Below are positions 1 through 9,890 of a stretch of DNA of 64,000 nt, one piece after another. A model generated the notes under the pieces. That model did not search any database. It was given only the letters and a program-made list of their open reading frames with translations, and was not told the origin of the DNA. The stretch's first letter is position 1; the number at the start of each line of letters is the position of its first letter. Made by a program: the position numbers and the translations under genes. Origin of the DNA: CAVSWT01 sp963731745 (GTDB lineage Bacteria; Bacteroidota; Ignavibacteria; Ignavibacteriales; Ignavibacteriaceae); assembly GCA_963731745.1 (NCBI GenBank), contig CAVSWT010000028.1:1-64000 (forward strand), given 5' to 3'.

Positions 1-49
1 AAGAGTTGGGGATTATTCAGAAACTAAAAAATTTATTTTGATGAAATAA
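1..49 (+). CDS. C-terminal end of a T9SS-sorted protein (5' part outside window)
   Basis: Reading from base 2, the frame gives RVGDYSETKKFILMK and a TAA stop. This matches the last 15 residues of the next gene (RVGNYSETKKFILVK) with few nucleotide differences. It is therefore the end of a type A T9SS sorting domain, whose final beta-strand and basic tail direct export and cell-surface attachment in Bacteroidota-type bacteria. The near identity suggests that the upstream gene is a tandem paralogue of the BNR-repeat gene that follows. Nothing can be said about its N-terminal domains. Confidence 0.6.
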   Translation, partial: RVGDYSETKKFILMK

Positions 50-78
50 TTTTTTCAACCTGTAAAAAGGAAAACTGA

Positions 79-1406
79 GTGAAGAAAATATTTATTCTAA
101 CCATTTATATAATAATTAATTTATTTAGCTTAAATCATGCGCAGCCAAAGTGGGAGGCGCTGCCCGCTGCTCCGGTAACTTCACGACATGATGATGGTAT
201 TTTTTAAATGAAAATACAGGATGGGTGGTCGGAAGAGGTAAAATTTGGAAAACTAATGACGGCGGACATTCATGGATAAATCAATTTGACAAAGGCACTA
301 TTTATTTTAGATCAATCGGTTTTGTGGATTCATTGACAGGCGTTGCATGTAATCTGGGAACGAATGAGTTCGGCGGACAAACCGACACTAATCTTATTTA
401 TCGTACAACCAATGGCGGCGGCACCTGGCTGCCGAATAATAATTTCATCGGCACAAAACCGAGAGGCATTTGCGGATTAAGTGTTGTGAATGATTCAATG
501 ATTGTCGGAATAGGTAGAGTTAGAGGCCCGGTTTATTTTCTCAAAAGCACTGACAAAGGTGAAAGCTGGCATTCTAAAAGCATGAGCGATTATGCTATGG
601 ATTTAATGGATATATATTTTACTTCACCGGATTCCGGATTTGCAGTTGGCGGCAGCGGGCCGTTAAACGAGAGCTCTCACGGAGTTATATTACACACAGT
701 TGACGGTGGCGAAACGTGGCAAAATGTATTTACATCTTCACAACTTGGTGAATGGTGCTGGAAAATTAATTTCCCCAGTAAATACACAGGCTATGTTTCT
801 TTACAGCGAGATACCGGGACAGTTGTAAATATTGTTAAAACAACGGACGGCGGCAAAACCTGGAAAGAAAAATTTTTTACTCCATTTAGATATTACATTC
901 AAGGAATAGGCTTTATAAATGATTCTGTTGGATGGGCTGGAGGAAACAGCTCTTACACAACTTATGAAACAACTGATGGCGGCGATAGCTGGCACGATGC
1001 ACATTTCGGTTCAAGAGTAAATAGAATTAGAAAAATAAATGATTCTGTTGCGTACGCAATGGGTGAAACTATTTATAAATACGAAAATACAAATACAACT
1101 GGTGTTGAATCTGCAAAAAATAATTCTCCGAGTGGTTTTGAATTAAAACAAAATTATCCAAATCCATTTAATCCTGCTACTACCATAGAGTTTTCAATGC
1201 CACCCGGAACAGGAAATAATTCACTTGTGCTTTTAAAAGTTTACGATATTCTTGGAAAAGAAATTCGAACAATATTTGATGAAGTTAAGGAACCGGGAAA
1301 TTATAAAGTTTTATTTAATGCTGAAGGCCTTCCCAGTGGAGTTTATTTTTATACTTTAAGAGTTGGGAATTATTCAGAAACGAAAAAATTTATTTTGGTA
1401 AAATAG
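79..1406 (+). CDS. Asp-box (BNR/YCF48-like) beta-propeller with T9SS sorting domain, frameshifted
   Basis: A GTG at 79, preceded by AAAAAGG, opens a signal peptide (MKKIFILTIY...HAQ) that runs into a TAA at 205-207. The rest of the protein continues in another frame through 1406. Adding one T to the T6 run at 200-205 joins the parts as ...DGIFLNENTGWVVGRGK..., giving about 442 residues. The body carries about six Asp-box repeats (for example KTNDGGHSW, RTTNGGGTW, KTTDGGKTW), typical of sortilin/YCF48-like propellers. The C-terminus is a T9SS type A sorting domain (NYPNPFNPATTI, VYDILGKEI, GVYFYTL). It is probably a secreted or surface protein; its ligand is unknown. The lesion may be a sequencing error or a real frameshift. 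Without the repair, the readable part starts at a GTG at 225. Confidence 0.7.
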
Positions 1407-1427
1407 CAAAACACTTTATTAGAATAA

Positions 1428-1610
1428 ATTAATTATACCAATTTTCCAAACATAATTGTCAATGAAATAACTACACTTGTAAATGGAATAAAACAGCCTG
1501 GTATATACGAAGTTGTTTTTGATGCAAGTAACTTAGCAAGCAGTGTTTATTTCTGTAAATTTATTACAGGCCATTTTATTGTAACTAAAAAATTAGTTTT
1601 ATTAAAATAG
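1428..1610 (+). pseudogene. Remnant of a T9SS sorting domain
   Basis: After an in-frame TAA at 1425-1427, the frame ending with TAG at 1608-1610 translates to a degraded copy of the same C-terminal sorting fold: VNEITTLVNGIKQPG, then a strand like YEVVFDASNLASSVYF, then TKKLVLLK. It has no start codon, no N-terminal domain and no NYPNPFNP motif. It is best read as the leftover 3' end of a third tandem T9SS cargo gene, which supports turnover by duplication and loss at this locus. Confidence 0.55.
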
Positions 1611-1628
1611 AATTTGTTTTCGATAATT

Positions 1629-3087
1629 TTAATTCTTTAATTCAAATTTTTTCAAAATTTCTTTTGCATTTTCATTTTGCGGATTAAGCTCTAATGATTT
1701 TTTATAGTTCTCAATTGCTAATTTCTGATTTCCATTTTTTAAATATGCTTCACCCAAACTGTCATAAACATTTGAAGATTCAGGATGTTCTTCAGCATTC
1801 AGCTTAAAAATTGAAATCGCTTTGTCATATTTTTTTTCATTCAATAGTTTATAACCAAGAAGATTAATATCAGCTTCGTTAAATGAATACGAATCAGATT
1901 TATTTTGCTTATAATTTTTGTAAATCTTAATAGCTTCCTCAGCACCATCACTTTTCAGCTTATCAATCATTGCAAAAACAATTGAATTTTTAGGCTCATC
2001 GTAATCCTGATTATATAAAATCTTTTTTATGTTTTCATAAATTTCATTAAGGTTGGTGCTCCCGGTGTTATTTAACAAAACAATTAATTGTTTATTGTCT
2101 ATAATCCTGACTAGTAAAGAATTGAATCCATTAATACTTCCGCCATGTCGAATTATACTAACACTATCATTGCCGATTAATTCTTTGCCGACTCCCCACC
2201 CATATGCATATTTCATTCCGAATGCATCTAAAAAACCGGTAAACATTTTTGTTTTATATTTTTCATAAAGCAGCTTATCTGTGTATAAAGCTTGATCCCA
2301 TTTATAAAGATCTTCAACAGTAGAATAAATTCCTCCCGCCGCAAATGGAACTGATGAATCTAAGTACTGAGCATTTGAATATTGATCAATGAAACGATTG
2401 TATCCGCTCGCTCGTTTTGGTAAAACTTCGCTGAAGTTTTCATAGCCGGAATTATTCATATTTAAAGGCTTAAATATTTTTTCATTCAAAACATCTGAAT
2501 AAGGTTTACCCGATTATTTTTTCAATTATATATCCAAGTAAAATATAACCGGAGTTGCTGTAGTTGAATTTTGTTCCCGGCTCAAATTCTAAATCTTTAT
2601 CCCAAAAAATTTTAACTAATTCTTCAGGTGAAAAATTATTCCGGCTAACTTTATTAAAAAATTCCGGGAAGTCAGTATAATTAGGAATTCCGGAAGTATG
2701 AGTTAACAAATGATGTATTGTAATTTTGTTTCCGTTTTCTTTAGGATAATTAGATATAATATCACTAACTTTTTCATCTAATCGTAATTTACCTTCTTCC
2801 ACGAGCTGCATGATAAGCATTGAAGTAAACTGTTTAGTAATTGAACCAATTTTAAATTTTGTGTCAGGCATGTTTGGAATTTGCCATTCCATATTTGCAA
2901 AACCATAACCTTTTTCAAAAATTATTTTGCCTTTATCTGCAACCAAAACACAACCATTAAATTGATGATAATCATAATATTTTTGAATCAATTCATCAAT
3001 TAATTTTTCTTTGGATTGCGGAAAGATAAAACTGCTAACTATAAAGACTTGCAAAACTAGAATACAAAAGCGGATTTTGATATTCAT
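1629..3087 (-). CDS. Serine beta-lactamase-like hydrolase with C-terminal TPRs, frameshifted
   Basis: The N-terminal part (3087-2506) has a signal peptide, the SxxK motif SITK and the YxN motif YSN. The C-terminal part (2489-1629) has the third motif HGG (RHGGSINGF) followed by two TPR-like helical repeats. The family is class C beta-lactamase/DD-peptidase-like periplasmic hydrolases, which act on peptidoglycan peptides or small esters or amides; the substrate is not known here. The frame breaks at a GGG tract (plus-strand CCC 2509-2511). Removing one G restores IIGKPYSDVLNEKIFKPL and an ORF of about 485 residues. All catalytic motifs remain, so the break could be a sequence error. It lies next to a second member of the family on the same strand. 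Confidence 0.75.
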
Positions 3088-3180
3088 TCATTTACCCTGT
3101 AAATTAGAAAGATTATAATTAACAATTATGATGAAGAGTATAATTTAAAATGGAAGAAGTATCAAACCTGAAAATGAGAA

Positions 3181-4255
3181 TCAATTATTTAAGTAAATAT
3201 CCACCACCTTTTCCGCTAAGCCTTTAGTGACAAATTCTCCCGCTGTATTTCTGTTCGTTAAAATAATAACAGTTAATTTTTGGGAAGGAATGCGATAAAT
3301 AATATTTCGAAACCCTTGTGTGCTGCCCGTATGATAAACGATTTCATTATTTTTATAAGTGGTCAACCGCCAGCCGTAACCATAATCGATTGGCTCGCCA
3401 TTATTTAATTCCCCTCTCATCATAGAAGCAGTTCTATATTTTTTGTTTAGAATATCATAATTGTATAAAGATTGATCCCAATTAAATAAATCATCTAGGT
3501 TAGAATAAATTCCGCCATCTCCTAGCACAGCACTTGTTAAACTCTGATCATGCCTTTTCCATCCGGATTCAGTGCTGTCATATCCAAAGGCTCTATTTTT
3601 TAACTACTCTTTGCCTTCAACATGAGCAACTGAATTGAATTCATTTTTAAAGGAGAAAAAATATTTTCTGTTCAAGAAATTGAGGAAATGATTTCCCGGA
3701 AATTTTTTCAACTATTAATGACAACAAGGCATATCCTGTATTACTATACTGCCATTTGGTTCCGGGCTCAAAGTAAGTTGAATCCTGCTTCATCATACTT
3801 TCTAAAGCATCTTGATCACTAACTTGTATTGTGGCGGTATCAGGAATTAAATCCTCATAATCGATCAAGCCGGAGGTGTGATTGAGTAAATTTTTAACCG
3901 TAATCTTTTCGCCATAATTCGGAAACCCCGAAAAGATATCTGTCAATTTATCATCTAAACTTAATTTCCCCTGTTCGATTAATTGGAGAACTGCGGTAGC
4001 AGTAAATTGTTTTGTTACGGATGCTAATCTAAAATTTGTTTCAGAATTAACTGGTACTTGTTCTTCAAGGTTTGCAAATCCATAACCTTTTTTGAAAACA
4101 ATTTCGCCATTGGAAATTATTTCCAAAGCCGCACCCGGATTTGGGGAATCATATTTTGAAAATAAAGAATCGACTTGCGATTTAAAATTAATTGATTGGG
4201 AATTAGAAGTATTTGACACCATTATACACAAAATTAAAAGAATTAAAATTTTCAT
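3181..4255 (-). pseudogene. Second serine beta-lactamase-like hydrolase, degraded
   Basis: The start is chosen at ATG 4255, which opens a signal peptide (MKILILLILCIMV). SVTK (SxxK), YSN (YxN) and YHTGS (third motif HTG) are visible, so it was a full family member of about 357 residues. The reading frame ends after QKIFFLL at a T6 run (plus-strand A run 3656-3661). It resumes in another frame as NSVAHVEGKE, which then meets an in-frame TAG (plus 3604-3606) before LKNRAFGYD. A 5-bp tandem AATTC duplication lies between the lesions (plus GAATTGAATT). A frameshift together with a nonsense codon argues for real decay rather than a single base-calling error. No TPR extension is seen, unlike its neighbour. 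Confidence 0.7.
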
Positions 4256-4377
4256 ATTTAAACTTTTTGATAAGTAATGTTTAAAGTTAAATAAAATATA
4301 CAAGCATGTCACCTTTTTTCAACTAACGACACTATACTTAAATCTAATCTCATTTAATTACTACCAAAGGAGGCGCT

Positions 4378-6468
4378 ATGTTTAAGCATTTTCTCTACTT
4401 TCTTTTTTCCCTTTTAATATTATCTTCCCCGCTTTTTTCGCAGATAATGTTTACTGCTGAGCTGGATGGTGCTCAGGAAGCCCCAACACCTGTAACAACA
4501 AATGGAACGGGAACCGCTTGGGCTGTTCTTAGTGCTGACTTATCTTCTCTTTCCTATCAAGTCACTTATGCTCAGCTTGACAGCAATTTTACTGCTTCGC
4601 ATTTTCATATTGGTGCGGCAGGTACTTCAGGTGGTGTTATCTTCCCTATCACTACTTTTAGCGGAAATACTGCTTCCGGCTCTTGGGATAATATTCCCGA
4701 TTCCATTGTTGCTAAGCTGATCAAAGGTGAACTTTATATTAATGTTCATTCCATTGCTCATCCCGGCGGTGAAATTCGTGGTCAACTCTATCCGGTTAGC
4801 GGTATTGGGTTCACTGTTTCTCTCGACGGTAATCAAGTTACTCCTACTCCGGTAACTACTAATGCTTCCGGTACCGGCTGGGTTGTGCTTGATAATAATG
4901 GAACTGAAATAAATCACAGTCTTACTGTTGCCGGTTTATCAAGTAATCTTACTGCTGCCCATTTTCATAATGCACCAATTGGAACTTCTGGCGGTGTAGT
5001 TCATCCGATTGCTTTTTCTGATAGCACTTCAACAGGCAGCTGGACTGGATTTGCTGATAATATGATTTCTGAACTGCTTAAAAATAACCTTTACTTGAAT
5101 GTGCATACCGTTAATTTTCCTGCCGGCGAAATTAGAGGACAAGTAATTCTCCGAAGCGATATTATGCTTAATGCCAGTTTAGACGGCAATCAGGAAGCAC
5201 CCACACCGGTAACAACAAATGCCACAGGCACTGCTTGGGCTGTTCTTAGTGCTGACTTATCTTCTCTTTCTTATCAAGTCACTTATGCTCAGCTTGATAG
5301 TACTTTTACTGCTTCGCATTTTCATATTGGTGCTGCCGGTACTTCCGGCGGGGTTATCTTCCCTATCACTACTTTTAGCGGAAATACTGCTTCCGGCTCT
5401 TGGGATAATATTCCCGATTCTATTGTTGCTAAGCTGCTCAAAGGTGAACTTTATATTAATGTTCATTCCATTGCTCATCCTGGCGGTGAAATCCGCGGAC
5501 AACTTTATCCGGTTAGCGGTATTGGTTTCACCGTTTCTCTGGACGGTAATCAAGTTACTCCTACTCCGGTAACTACTAATGCTTCCGGTACCGGCTGGGT
5601 TGTGCTTGATAATAATGGAACTGAAATAAATCACAGTCTTACTGCTGCCGGTTTATCCAGTAATCTTACTGCTGCTCATTTTCATAATGCCCCAGCTGGT
5701 ACAGGTGGCGGAGTAGTTCATCCAATCGCTTTTACTGACAGCACTTCAACAGGCAGCTGGACTGGTTTTGCTGATAATATGATTTCTGAACTGCTCAAGA
5801 ATAATCTTTACTTGAATGTGCATACCGTTAATTTTCCTGCCGGTGAAATTAGAGGACAAGTTTTATTTTCAAACATAACAAGTGGAAATGTCCCTGTTGA
5901 ATTAACTTCATTCACAGCTTCAATTTCAGGCAAATTAGTAAACTTAATTTGGCGAACCGCGACCGAAACAAATAATTTAGGATTTGATATTGAAAGACGT
6001 ACGGATAGAAATTCATTTGCAAAAATTGGATTTATATCGGGCAAAGGAACTTCTTTAGAAACTCAATCATATAAATTTGTTGATAGTGACGAATTAAACG
6101 GGACATATTATTATAGATTGAAGCAGATAGATTTTGATGGTTCATTTGAATATTCACCAGTGATTCAGGTTCAAATGGGAGAAGGTCCATCAACTTTTGC
6201 ATTAGATCAAAATTACCCGAATCCATTTAACCCATCAACAGTAATTAGTTTTCAGCTAGCTCAAAAAACAAATGTTAGTCTAAAGATTTATAATATACTG
6301 GGAAAAGAAGTGGCTATATTATTAAACGAAAGCAAAGATGCGGGAAGTTATAAGATTAATTTTAATTCATCTTCGGTTGCAGGGGGATTGGCAAGCGGCG
6401 TTTATATCTACAAGCTTGCAACCAGCAGCGGTGAAATATTTACTCGCAAAATGACCTTGCTTAAATAA
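4378..6468 (+). CDS. Four-CHRD-domain secreted protein with T9SS sorting domain
   Basis: This 696-residue protein follows a strong Shine-Dalgarno (AAAGGAGG, 7 nt before the ATG). Residues 1-22 are a signal peptide. Four CHRD domains follow in A-B-A'-B' order (about 24-138, 143-258, 263-377, 382-497), recognised by SLDGNQ, the HFH segments (ASHFHIG, AAHFHN), LYINVHS/LYLNVHT and PGGEIRGQL/PAGEIRGQV. Residues 505-600 form a PVELTSF...YYYRLKQID module that often precedes sorting domains, and 612-696 form the type A T9SS signal (NYPNPFNPSTV). CHRD domains are extracellular modules of unknown ligand in bacteria. The A-B pair has been duplicated recently (see the repeat entry). It is transcribed divergently from the hydrolase pseudogene. 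Confidence 0.85.
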   Translation: MFKHFLYFLFSLLILSSPLFSQIMFTAELDGAQEAPTPVTTNGTGTAWAVLSADLSSLSYQVTYAQLDSNFTASHFHIGAAGTSGGVIFPITTFSGNTASGSWDNIPDSIVAKLIKGELYINVHSIAHPGGEIRGQLYPVSGIGFTVSLDGNQVTPTPVTTNASGTGWVVLDNNGTEINHSLTVAGLSSNLTAAHFHNAPIGTSGGVVHPIAFSDSTSTGSWTGFADNMISELLKNNLYLNVHTVNFPAGEIRGQVILRSDIMLNASLDGNQEAPTPVTTNATGTAWAVLSADLSSLSYQVTYAQLDSTFTASHFHIGAAGTSGGVIFPITTFSGNTASGSWDNIPDSIVAKLLKGELYINVHSIAHPGGEIRGQLYPVSGIGFTVSLDGNQVTPTPVTTNASGTGWVVLDNNGTEINHSLTAAGLSSNLTAAHFHNAPAGTGGGVVHPIAFTDSTSTGSWTGFADNMISELLKNNLYLNVHTVNFPAGEIRGQVLFSNITSGNVPVELTSFTASISGKLVNLIWRTATETNNLGFDIERRTDRNSFAKIGFISGKGTSLETQSYKFVDSDELNGTYYYRLKQIDFDGSFEYSPVIQVQMGEGPSTFALDQNYPNPFNPSTVISFQLAQKTNVSLKIYNILGKEVAILLNESKDAGSYKINFNSSSVAGGLASGVYIYKLATSSGEIFTRKMTLLK
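4444..5877 (+). repeat. Tandem 717-bp in-gene duplication (two CHRD pairs)
   Basis: Bases 4444-5160 and 5161-5877 align without visible gaps at an offset of 717 bp (239 codons). For example, the segments starting at 4516 and 5233, and those starting at 4456 and 5173, correspond. Long stretches are nearly identical at the DNA level, including synonymous positions. This indicates recent duplication or gene conversion of a two-domain CHRD unit. Confidence 0.85.
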
Positions 6469-6502
6469 CATCTTGATTATTAAAAATATAACTCAATTTA
6501 TA

Positions 6503-6540
6503 AACCCGGATTCTTTTATGAATTCGGGTTTTTAATTTTT
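6503..6540 (+). terminator. Intrinsic terminator after the CHRD gene
   Basis: AACCCGGATTC and GAATTCGGGTT form an 11-bp stem with one G-T wobble and a TTTTAT loop. It is followed by a T-rich tail (TTTAATTTTT) on the plus strand, 34 nt after the stop codon. Confidence 0.75.
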
Positions 6541-6628
6541 TAAAAGTTTAAAGGGTATAAGTTTAAATATTTTTATTAAACTTTTTCTATCAATTTGCGT
6601 GAAGTAAATTAATTTCTGTTTGCGATAG

Positions 6629-7075
6629 TTAAAGCGAATTTGATATTTTTACTCTTGACGGAAGTGTCGAGAAAAAAAATCCGAGAAATATGAAAGCTAA
6701 TAAGAAGTGATATTTTTGCCCATCAGCCAAAGCAAAAACTAAATTTAAAAACACACATGCCTCTATTAATGCCCATCTTATAATCGAAGCAGTTCGGAAC
6801 TGAGAAATTTTTTCTATTAAATTAATTGATTTATCTATTTCTTGAATTCGCTGGTTAAAGATGTTTAAAGAAATAAAAATCAAAGCCATGGGTAGAAAAA
6901 TACCTATTACTAATAAAATATTTGAAAAATCCTGCTCAAATTCTTTTTTAATTTTTAATGTCAAAACCAGACTAACTAAAAAAAATACAATTTGTCCAAT
7001 GAGTAAAAATAACCAAATTACATAATTTGCTTGTAGTGATTCTTTTATGGTTGTTGGAGTTTTCATATTTTGCAT
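6629..7075 (-). CDS. Small multi-pass membrane protein, unknown function
   Basis: A 148-residue protein with about four hydrophobic segments (roughly residues 18-41, 50-72, 92-115 and 118-136) and a short charged stretch (FNQRIQEIDKSINLIEKI) between the second and third. I do not recognise the family. ATG 7075 and ATG 7066 (fourth codon) are both possible starts. It is divergent from prfA with about 90 bp between them and convergent with the CHRD gene. No catalytic motif is evident. Confidence 0.6.
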   Translation of the reverse strand: MQNMKTPTTIKESLQANYVIWLFLLIGQIVFFLVSLVLTLKIKKEFEQDFSNILLVIGIFLPMALIFISLNIFNQRIQEIDKSINLIEKISQFRTASIIRWALIEACVFLNLVFALADGQKYHFLLAFIFLGFFFSTLPSRVKISNSL

Positions 7076-7168
7076 AGATACACCCTTATTAGTGAAAAAT
7101 TCTCACATGGCTAAAATCTGCGTTCTTTAGTATATTTGCAAGTATATGATTAAAAATAATGATTGAAA

Positions 7169-8245
7169 ATGGAAATAATTGAAAAACTAAAAAAAATTAA
7201 AAATAAGTTTGAGCAGATAAATCAGCAGCTTTCTGATCCTGATGTTTTGTCAGATAGAGAAAAGGTAGTTAGCCTTAGCCGTGAGCGGAGTGAGTTGACG
7301 GAGATAAATCAGGCTTATGAAGACTATTCTGAAGTCCTAAAAAATATCGAAGGAAATAAAGAAATTATTGGAATTGGCGGCGACAAAGAATTAGTCAGCA
7401 TGGCTGAAACTGAGTTAGAGGAACTTGAAGATAAAAAGTTAAAGCTTGAAGATGAAATCAAATTATTGCTGCTACCCAAAGATCCGAATGATAATAAAGA
7501 TATTATTATGGAGATTAGAGCTGGTACCGGCGGAGAAGAAGCTGCATTATTTGCCGATAACTTATTCCGTATGTACACTCGCTATGCTGAACTTAAAGGC
7601 TGGAAAATTGAGATTATAGATATTAGTGATACGGGGCTGGGTGGAATAAAAGAAGCAGTCTTTTCAATAAACGGCAATGGAGTTTTTGGAAGCATGAAAT
7701 TCGAGAGCGGAGTTCACCGGGTTCAAAGAGTACCTGCTACAGAAGCAAATGGAAGGGTTCATACTTCAGCAGCATCGGTTGCAGTTTTACCAGAAGCAGA
7801 AGATGTACAAATTGATATTAATCCAAATGATTTGAGAATTGATATTTTTAGATCAGGCGGTGCCGGCGGACAAAATGTAAACAAAGTTGAAACTGCTGTT
7901 AGAATTACTCATCTTCCAACAGGATTAGTTGTTCAATGCCAGGATGAAAGATCGCAGTTGAAGAATAGACAGAAAGCAATGAAAGTTTTACGTGCAAGAT
8001 TATATGATATGAAATTGAAGGAACAATCAGCTGAAATTTCTGCCCAAAGAAAAAGCATGGTTGGCAGCGGTGATAGAAGTGATAAAATTAGAACTTATAA
8101 TTTCCCGCAAAATAGAATTACCGATCATAGAATTGGTTTAACACTTTACAATCTTTCGAATATAATGGAAGGTGATTTGGATGAGCTTCTTGAACAGATT
8201 AAGCTTGCGGACAGGACAGAAAAATTACAGGAAAGTGTGGAATAA
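7169..8245 (+). CDS. prfA: Peptide chain release factor 1
   Basis: RF1 recognises UAA and UAG stop codons in the ribosomal A site and triggers peptidyl-tRNA hydrolysis. The protein shows the helical N-terminal domain, the codon-recognition loop region with VPATEANGRVHTS (RF1-type P-x-T rather than the RF2 SPF), and the catalytic GGQ loop (SGGAGGQNVNK, around residue 230). The length (358 aa from ATG 7169, 360 from an alternative TTG at 7163) is usual for RF1. ATG 7169 is preferred because it gives the normal MEIIEKLKK start; there is no clear Shine-Dalgarno. A TATATT at 7131-7136 is a possible -10 element, without a convincing -35. It ends 6 bp from the convergent phosphatase gene. Confidence 0.95.
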   Translation: MEIIEKLKKIKNKFEQINQQLSDPDVLSDREKVVSLSRERSELTEINQAYEDYSEVLKNIEGNKEIIGIGGDKELVSMAETELEELEDKKLKLEDEIKLLLLPKDPNDNKDIIMEIRAGTGGEEAALFADNLFRMYTRYAELKGWKIEIIDISDTGLGGIKEAVFSINGNGVFGSMKFESGVHRVQRVPATEANGRVHTSAASVAVLPEAEDVQIDINPNDLRIDIFRSGGAGGQNVNKVETAVRITHLPTGLVVQCQDERSQLKNRQKAMKVLRARLYDMKLKEQSAEISAQRKSMVGSGDRSDKIRTYNFPQNRITDHRIGLTLYNLSNIMEGDLDELLEQIKLADRTEKLQESVE

Positions 8246-8251
8246 AAAAGA

Positions 8252-9817
8252 TCACAGTGCTCTAATTGTGATTAAACTAATATCATCTTCTAATTTGCCA
8301 TTGGTGAATTCGAGAAAATCTTTTTTAATTTTTTCCAATGGATCTTCATTCGAACTGATTTCCGATACGGTTTGATTTAACTTTGCATTTCCAAATTGAA
8401 CGCCCTCAGTATTCCTTGATTCAATAATTCCATCGGTAATCAAAACTATCAAATCATCTTTGTGCAAATCTAATTTAACGGATTTGTAATTTCCTGTTTC
8501 GGCAAAACCCAATAACAATCCCTGAGATTTAATATTTTTGACTTCGTTTGTAGCGTCGTTTTTAAAAATAAGAGGTAAATCACCAGCGCCCGTATATTGA
8601 AGACTTTTATCTAAAGTATTAATAACAACTATGGACAATGTTGAAAATACTTCAGACACCTTTGCATCGTCATATACAGATTTATTAACTTGTTGTAAAA
8701 TCTCTTCCGGCGAATGCTCTTTTCCAGTCTGCAGTACAACGCGCATCGCACTTCTAACATAACTTGCATATGCAAAAGCAAAATACCAAGCTCCCCATTT
8801 TTTTCCCATTACATCACCTAAAATAACCGCAACCCGATTTTCATCTAAAGTAAAGTAATCTAAAAAATCTCCTCCGGGAATTCCCTGAAAAGGCTGATGC
8901 CAATGATTGATTTTGAAATTTTTAACTTCCGGGCTTTTATCAGGAACAACTTTTGCTCTTAAGGAATCAGCTGCTTGATGAAGCTCTGAAACTACTTTTT
9001 GTCTTTCTTTATTTAATGATTTTAATATTGTATTTACTTTTGCAACCAGCACCCGAGGGCCGGCAGTTTTAACAATATAATCGTTAATTCCGAGATCGTA
9101 ACCATCTAGAATATCTTTTTCTTCGCCCTTAGCCGAGAGAAAAATAAAAGGTATTGATTTGAGATCGGGATTTTCAAGTAGCATTTGACGAAATTTAAAT
9201 CCGTCAATTTCGGGCATCATAATGTCCGAAACAATTATATCTGGCACATTATTTTTTATTTTTTCAAAAGCTTCTTTTACGTTAAATGCTATTTCACATT
9301 CCAGGCCGTCTTTTATTAAATTATATTGAAAAAGTTTTGATAGCGATAAATCATCATCAACCAATAACACTTTTGGAACACTTTGAGTGAAAGATTGTTC
9401 TAGATTTTTTTTAACACCATAAACTTTGTAGATATCAGCCTTCCGAAGAAGTGCCTGAACTTTAAGTAAAAGTTCATCAACGTCAAAAGGTTTAGTAATG
9501 ATATCATCGCCGCCGGCTTCAAGTGCTTTTGATTTATCCTCAAGGCTGGTTTTAGCAGTTACAAAAACAAAAGGTAAAACTCGATGGTTTTCATTTTCTC
9601 TAACTTTCTGACAAAATGTAAATCCATCCATTTCCTCCATGCTTACATCGCACAGCACTAGATCAATTTTTTGTTCGCTTAAATGGGTAAAGCCTTCTTC
9701 GGCATTCGAGGCATCAAATACTTGGTAGTTATTATTTTTGAGGTGATGGCCCAACAATTTTCTTATAATCGAATCATCATCTATAACCAGGATTGATTTT
9801 TTTTCTTCACTAATCAT
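8252..9817 (-). CDS. REC-REC-PP2C response regulator phosphatase (RsbU/SpoIIE type)
   Basis: A 521-residue protein with two receiver domains and a PP2C-type serine phosphatase domain. REC1 (about 6-125) has DDD at 13-15 and phospho-acceptor D57. REC2 (about 148-268) has DDD at 154-156 and D198. The phosphatase domain (about 300-520) has metal-binding GGDFLD (314-319), GDVMGK (333-338), TDGIIE and EDDIS. Such proteins usually dephosphorylate a STAS anti-sigma-factor antagonist or related partner when the receivers are phosphorylated. The STAS gene directly upstream in the same orientation is the obvious candidate substrate. It is the last gene of the signalling cassette that starts with the kinase at 12.8 kb. 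Confidence 0.9.
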   Translation of the reverse strand: MISEEKKSILVIDDDSIIRKLLGHHLKNNNYQVFDASNAEEGFTHLSEQKIDLVLCDVSMEEMDGFTFCQKVRENENHRVLPFVFVTAKTSLEDKSKALEAGGDDIITKPFDVDELLLKVQALLRKADIYKVYGVKKNLEQSFTQSVPKVLLVDDDLSLSKLFQYNLIKDGLECEIAFNVKEAFEKIKNNVPDIIVSDIMMPEIDGFKFRQMLLENPDLKSIPFIFLSAKGEEKDILDGYDLGINDYIVKTAGPRVLVAKVNTILKSLNKERQKVVSELHQAADSLRAKVVPDKSPEVKNFKINHWHQPFQGIPGGDFLDYFTLDENRVAVILGDVMGKKWGAWYFAFAYASYVRSAMRVVLQTGKEHSPEEILQQVNKSVYDDAKVSEVFSTLSIVVINTLDKSLQYTGAGDLPLIFKNDATNEVKNIKSQGLLLGFAETGNYKSVKLDLHKDDLIVLITDGIIESRNTEGVQFGNAKLNQTVSEISSNEDPLEKIKKDFLEFTNGKLEDDISLITIRAL

Positions 9818-9890
9818 AATATGAACAGAAACCTATTGGAATTGAGTAAAAGAAATATGAAGTCAAGCATAGTTATTGAATAAATAAGAA

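Noticed and set aside
4502..5634. Long alternative frames inside the CHRD gene, in pairs on both strands
   Set aside because: They mirror the 717-bp duplication and have low-complexity Leu-rich or Ser/Asn-rich translations; the CHRD frame is complete and has a signal peptide, SD and T9SS domain.
8250..8277. Hairpin ATCACA...TGTGAT at the 3' junction of prfA and the phosphatase gene
   Set aside because: It lies in the coding end of the phosphatase gene and lacks a T-run for the plus strand; not a convincing terminator.
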